The notes under the pieces are model-generated. The model saw only the letters and a program-made list of their open reading frames with translations. It ran no database searches and was not told the origin of the DNA. The position numbers were made by a program, and so were the translations under genes. Of a stretch of 7,932 nt of DNA, positions 6,167-7,932 are shown piece by piece; the stretch's first letter is position 1, and each line of letters starts with the position of its first letter. The DNA is from Nocardia sp. (GTDB lineage Bacteria > Actinomycetota > Actinomycetes > Mycobacteriales > Mycobacteriaceae). The stretch lies in the NCBI GenBank assembly GCA_013361595.1, contig JABFXT010000019.1:1-7932 (forward strand), in the 5' to 3' direction.

Positions 6167-6172
6167 TAGAAT
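6167..6172 (+). promoter_or_regulatory. -10 box of the small TetR gene
   Basis: TAGAAT, a near-consensus -10. Transcription would start around 6179-6180, inside operator 2, giving a 5' leader of about 26 nt before the ATG at 6206. This also shows that the in-frame ATG at 6173 cannot be the start if this promoter is used. No good -35 is seen. Confidence 0.55.
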
Positions 6173-6196
6173 ATGGAGAACTTCTCCGGTTCACAA
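6168..6196 (-). promoter_or_regulatory. Promoter of the LLM oxidoreductase gene
   Basis: On the minus strand, TTGTGA (6191-6196) and TATTCT (6168-6173) are separated by exactly 17 bp. Operator 2 fills the spacer almost completely (6175-6190), a classic arrangement for repression. The -10 overlaps the -10 of the opposite TetR promoter, so the two promoters are back to back. The predicted leader is about 44 nt and contains operator 1. Confidence 0.55.
6175..6190. promoter_or_regulatory. TetR operator 2 (GGAGAAcTTCTCCggt)
   Basis: A 13-bp perfect palindrome, GGAGAA-C-TTCTCC (6175-6187), with a GGT flank. It is the inverted copy of operator 1, and the centres are 35 bp apart. It sits between the -35 and -10 of the LLM promoter and over the expected transcription start of the TetR promoter, so binding here would block both genes. 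Confidence 0.78.
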
Positions 6197-6205
6197 GAGG
6201 TGTCG

Positions 6206-6757
6206 ATGAGAGCGCACGCGCGACGCAACTACGACCAGATCCTGCGGGTGGCGACCACCGTGTTCGCCGAGTCCGGCCCCGACGCCTCGCTCAACGAGAT
6301 CGCCCGGCGGGCGGGGGTGGGGCCGGGCACCCTGTACCGGCACTTCCCCAACCGGCAAGCCCTTCAGGCAGCCGTATTGGGCGAACGCATCGAGAATCTC
6401 TGCGGGCACGGCGCCGACCTGCTCTCGCTGCCCGACGCCGACACCGCGCTGGCGCGATGGCTGCGTTCACTGCTGATACACACCCGCACGGACAAGGGAC
6501 TCGGGGCGGCAACGCTCACCCACGCCACCGACCAGGGCGCACAGTGCCGGATCGCCATCGAAGAAACCGCCGCCCGCCTGGTCGCACGCGCGAAGGACAG
6601 CGGCACCGTGCGCGGCGACACCTCGGCCGACGACCTCGTGCACCTGGTGGCCGGTATCGGCCTGGCCACCGAGCACCGTTCCGATCCCGCACAGGCCGAA
6701 CGCCTGCTCGACACCGTCCTCCGCGGCATCGGCATCCCCGGGACGCCGGCGCCGTGA
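6206..6757 (+). CDS. Small TetR-family regulator, probable autorepressor and repressor of the LLM oxidoreductase
   Basis: A 183-residue TetR-type protein with an N-terminal HTH: NYDQILRVATTVFAE, then SLNEIARRAGVGPGTLYRHFPNRQALQ at about 28-54. A short helical C-terminal region follows (about 75-180), of the type seen in the SbtR-like group. The ATG at 6206 is chosen because AGAGG lies 5 nt upstream and the -10 box TAGAAT ends at 6172. The ATG at 6173 is in frame but lies inside operator 2 and upstream of the expected transcription start. It is divergent from the F420-type oxidoreductase, and two matching palindromes sit in the 89-bp gap. It is therefore inferred to repress both itself and the oxidoreductase. 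The ligand is unknown. The next gene downstream (SDR-like, starts 6864) has its own promoter-like region. Confidence 0.85.
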   Translation: MRAHARRNYDQILRVATTVFAESGPDASLNEIARRAGVGPGTLYRHFPNRQALQAAVLGERIENLCGHGADLLSLPDADTALARWLRSLLIHTRTDKGLGAATLTHATDQGAQCRIAIEETAARLVARAKDSGTVRGDTSADDLVHLVAGIGLATEHRSDPAQAERLLDTVLRGIGIPGTPAP

Positions 6758-6775
6758 CCGCCCGTCACGACACGG

Positions 6776-6796
6776 CGGCCGACGGTGGCGCGGCCG
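6776..6796. terminator. Possible terminator after the small TetR gene
   Basis: CGGCCG at 6776-6781 and 6791-6796 can pair as a 6-bp stem with a 9-nt loop, 18 bp past the TetR stop. Another short hairpin (GTGAC/GTCAC, 6754-6768) overlaps the stop. Both are weak. Confidence 0.25.
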
Positions 6797-6824
6797 CTCC
6801 GGGACCTCTCCGGCCCGGGCGTGG

Positions 6825-6834
6825 TAGCTTGACA
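6825..6834 (+). promoter_or_regulatory. Probable promoter region of the SDR-like gene
   Basis: The string TAGCTTGACA can be read two ways. TAGCTT (6825-6830) fits the TAnnnT -10 pattern and would give a leader of about 27 nt. TTGACA (6829-6834) is a perfect -35, but its -10 at 18 bp would be TAGGAG (6853-6858), which is also the Shine-Dalgarno. The first reading is preferred because it leaves the ribosome site in the transcript. Confidence 0.4.
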
Positions 6835-6853
6835 GGACCAAGTCCCATCACCT

Positions 6854-6859
6854 AGGAGG
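6854..6859 (+). promoter_or_regulatory. Ribosome binding site of the SDR-like gene
   Basis: A full AGGAGG, 4 nt before the ATG at 6864. This is a strong site that fixes the start. Confidence 0.75.
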
Positions 6860-6863
6860 GCGC

Positions 6864-7745
6864 ATGCGTGTCTTCGTCACCGGCGGCACCGGCCTCGTCG
6901 GCACCGCCGTCGTCGCCGAACTCCTGAACAACGGACATACGGTCGAGGCGCTGGCGCGCTCCGACACCTCCGCGCAGGCCGTCGAGGCCGCCGGCGCGCA
7001 ACCGCTTCGGGGCACCCTGACAGATCTGGACGTCCTGCGCGGCGGCGCCGCACGCGCCGACGGGGTGATCCACCTGGCGTTCAGCAATGATTTCAGCAGT
7101 CCCGAGTCGGTGGTCCGGGCCGTCGCAGCGGAAAGCGCCGCCCTGGCCGCCCTCGGCGCGGAACTGACCGGGAGCGATCGCCCGTTCGTCACCGTATCCG
7201 GCACGCCCTATGTACCCGGCCGGGCTTCCACGGAGACCGATCCCGTACCGACCGACGGGCCGGTCGGCGGCCGCGGCAGGTCGGTGAAAGCAGTACTGGA
7301 CCTGGGCGCACGCGGGGTACGCAGCAGCGCTGTCCGCCTGCCCCGGACCGTGCACAACCGGGGTGCGGGCGGTTTCGCCGGCCTGCTCGCAAATGCGGCA
7401 CGCCGCACCGGCGTATCCGGTTATCCGGGTGACGGCACCCAGCGCTGGCCCGCGGTGCACGCGCTCGATGCGGCAGTACTGTTCCGGCTCGCGCTCGAGC
7501 AGGCGGAGGCCGGCACCGCCTGGCATGCCGTGGCCGACGAAGGCGATCGGGTCCGCGATATCGCGACGGTGATCGGACGGCGGCTGGGCGCACCCGTCGA
7601 ACCGGTGCCGGAGGAGGCATTCGGACCGCTCGGCCCGATCTTCGCCACCGATCAGCCCTCGTCGAGTGCGCATACGCGCCGAGCGCTCGACTGGAAACCG
7701 GAGCACCCCGGCCTGCTCGCGGACCTCGAGAACATCGAGCCCTAG
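6864..7745 (+). CDS. Atypical extended SDR / NAD-dependent epimerase-like protein
   Basis: A 293-residue NAD(P)-binding protein. The N-terminal Rossmann motif TGGTGLVG (6-13) fits TGxxGxxG of extended SDRs, followed by ADGVIHLAF and FVTVSGTPYVPG at the positions of the usual fourth and fifth strands. The C-terminal part, with RSSAVRLPRTVHNRG, GDGTQRWPAVHALDAAVLFRLALE, AVADEG and a final WKPEHPGLLADLE, matches a widespread group annotated only as SDR family oxidoreductase (atypical subgroup 7). The canonical active-site YxxxK is not seen; the region where it is expected reads GRGRSVKAVLDLG and has no Tyr. Catalysis may therefore differ from classical SDRs, and the substrate is unknown. The start is set by AGGAGG 4 nt upstream. 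It lies downstream of the small TetR gene and is convergent with another TetR-like gene, so either could be its regulator. Confidence 0.85.
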   Translation: MRVFVTGGTGLVGTAVVAELLNNGHTVEALARSDTSAQAVEAAGAQPLRGTLTDLDVLRGGAARADGVIHLAFSNDFSSPESVVRAVAAESAALAALGAELTGSDRPFVTVSGTPYVPGRASTETDPVPTDGPVGGRGRSVKAVLDLGARGVRSSAVRLPRTVHNRGAGGFAGLLANAARRTGVSGYPGDGTQRWPAVHALDAAVLFRLALEQAEAGTAWHAVADEGDRVRDIATVIGRRLGAPVEPVPEEAFGPLGPIFATDQPSSSAHTRRALDWKPEHPGLLADLENIEP

Positions 7746-7774
7746 CGGACGGATCGGCAGACGCGCGCGGCGGC

Positions 7775-7932
7775 CTACCGGCGATCGACACACACCGCGC
7801 CGGCCGCCTGCACCTCGATGAGCGTCCGTCGGGCCACCGTCCCGAATTCCTCGCCGTCGGTCGCCTCGCTCCAGCGCTCGTAAGCGATACGCAAGGTGAG
7901 AGCACCCAATTCCGCGGCCACGAACGAGACCA
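7775..7932 (-). CDS. TetR-like regulator, C-terminal end only
   Basis: A minus-strand frame open from the window edge to a TAG at 7775-7777 encodes the last 51 complete residues of a protein. They read VSFVAAELGALTLRIAYERW, then SEATDGEFGTVARRTLIEVQ, then AAGAVCVDRR. The pattern of a long helix ending RxAYERW, a short loop with a Gly/Phe, and a final amphipathic helix ending in an AA-rich tail is typical of the C-terminal end of TetR-family regulators. No HTH is in the window, so the family call is an inference. Its stop lies 29 bp from the convergent SDR-like gene. It could regulate that gene or something upstream of itself, outside the window. Confidence 0.55.
   Translation of the reverse strand, partial: VSFVAAELGALTLRIAYERWSEATDGEEFGTVARRTLIEVQAAGAVCVDRR

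Noticed and set aside
6173..6205. Earlier in-frame ATG (6173) for the small TetR gene
   Set aside because: It sits in the operator and directly after the -10 box, upstream of the expected transcription start. The ATG at 6206 has AGAGG 5 nt upstream.
6852..7793. Minus-strand open frame of 313 codons across the SDR-like gene
   Set aside because: The plus strand has a strong AGGAGG, a TGxxGxxG motif and family-like C-terminal sequence. The antisense product is compositionally odd.
1..7932. Mobile element, prophage, CRISPR or new defence island
   Set aside because: No transposase, integrase, terminal repeat or spaced direct-repeat array is seen. The CHAT fragment alone does not establish a defence system, since no partner genes are in the window.

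Overview
The window is GC-rich (roughly two thirds G+C by eye). It has GTG/ATG starts, Shine-Dalgarno or leaderless starts, a probable F420-dependent oxidoreductase and many TetR-type regulators. This points to an actinobacterium of the Mycobacteriales, most likely Nocardia or a close relative. The genus is an inference from gene content, not shown directly. No rRNA, tRNA, CRISPR array, insertion sequence or integrase was seen, and no gene-free stretch exceeds 300 bases.

Left edge (1-807, + strand): the C-terminal part of a CHAT-domain (caspase-like) protein that enters from outside the window. It keeps the His/Cys pair and carries an unusual Pro/Ala-rich insertion.

Centre (854-4270, - strand): a compact three-gene operon for aromatic ring opening, transcribed right to left. 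It encodes an MhpA-like FAD hydroxylase (4270-2723), a type I (VOC) extradiol dioxygenase (2697-1753) and a meta-cleavage product C-C hydrolase (1753-854). The order matches the chemistry: hydroxylate a phenolic acid to a catechol, open the ring at the meta position, then split the ring-opened product. Genes for the later hydratase, aldolase and aldehyde dehydrogenase steps are absent from the window. A divergent TetR regulator (4431-5096), probably on a leaderless mRNA, faces the operon across 160 bp holding several inverted repeats.

Right-centre (5190-6757): an LLM-class F420-dependent oxidoreductase (TIGR03620-like) on the - strand, divergent from a small TetR regulator. Between them are two near-identical 16-bp palindromic sites in opposite orientation. 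They overlap two back-to-back promoters, which is the clearest regulatory structure in the window. A GC-rich hairpin separates this oxidoreductase from the convergent first TetR gene.

Right edge (6864-7932): an atypical NAD(P)-binding SDR/epimerase-like protein, followed by the convergent C-terminal end of a third TetR-like regulator that runs out of the window.

Overall this looks like an accessory catabolic and regulatory neighbourhood: small enzyme sets each paired with a local TetR repressor. I found no clear evidence of a wholly new system. The best leads are the dual operators at 6137-6190, the operator-like palindromes at 4288-4430, the unknown substrate of the ring-cleavage operon, and the truncated CHAT protein.
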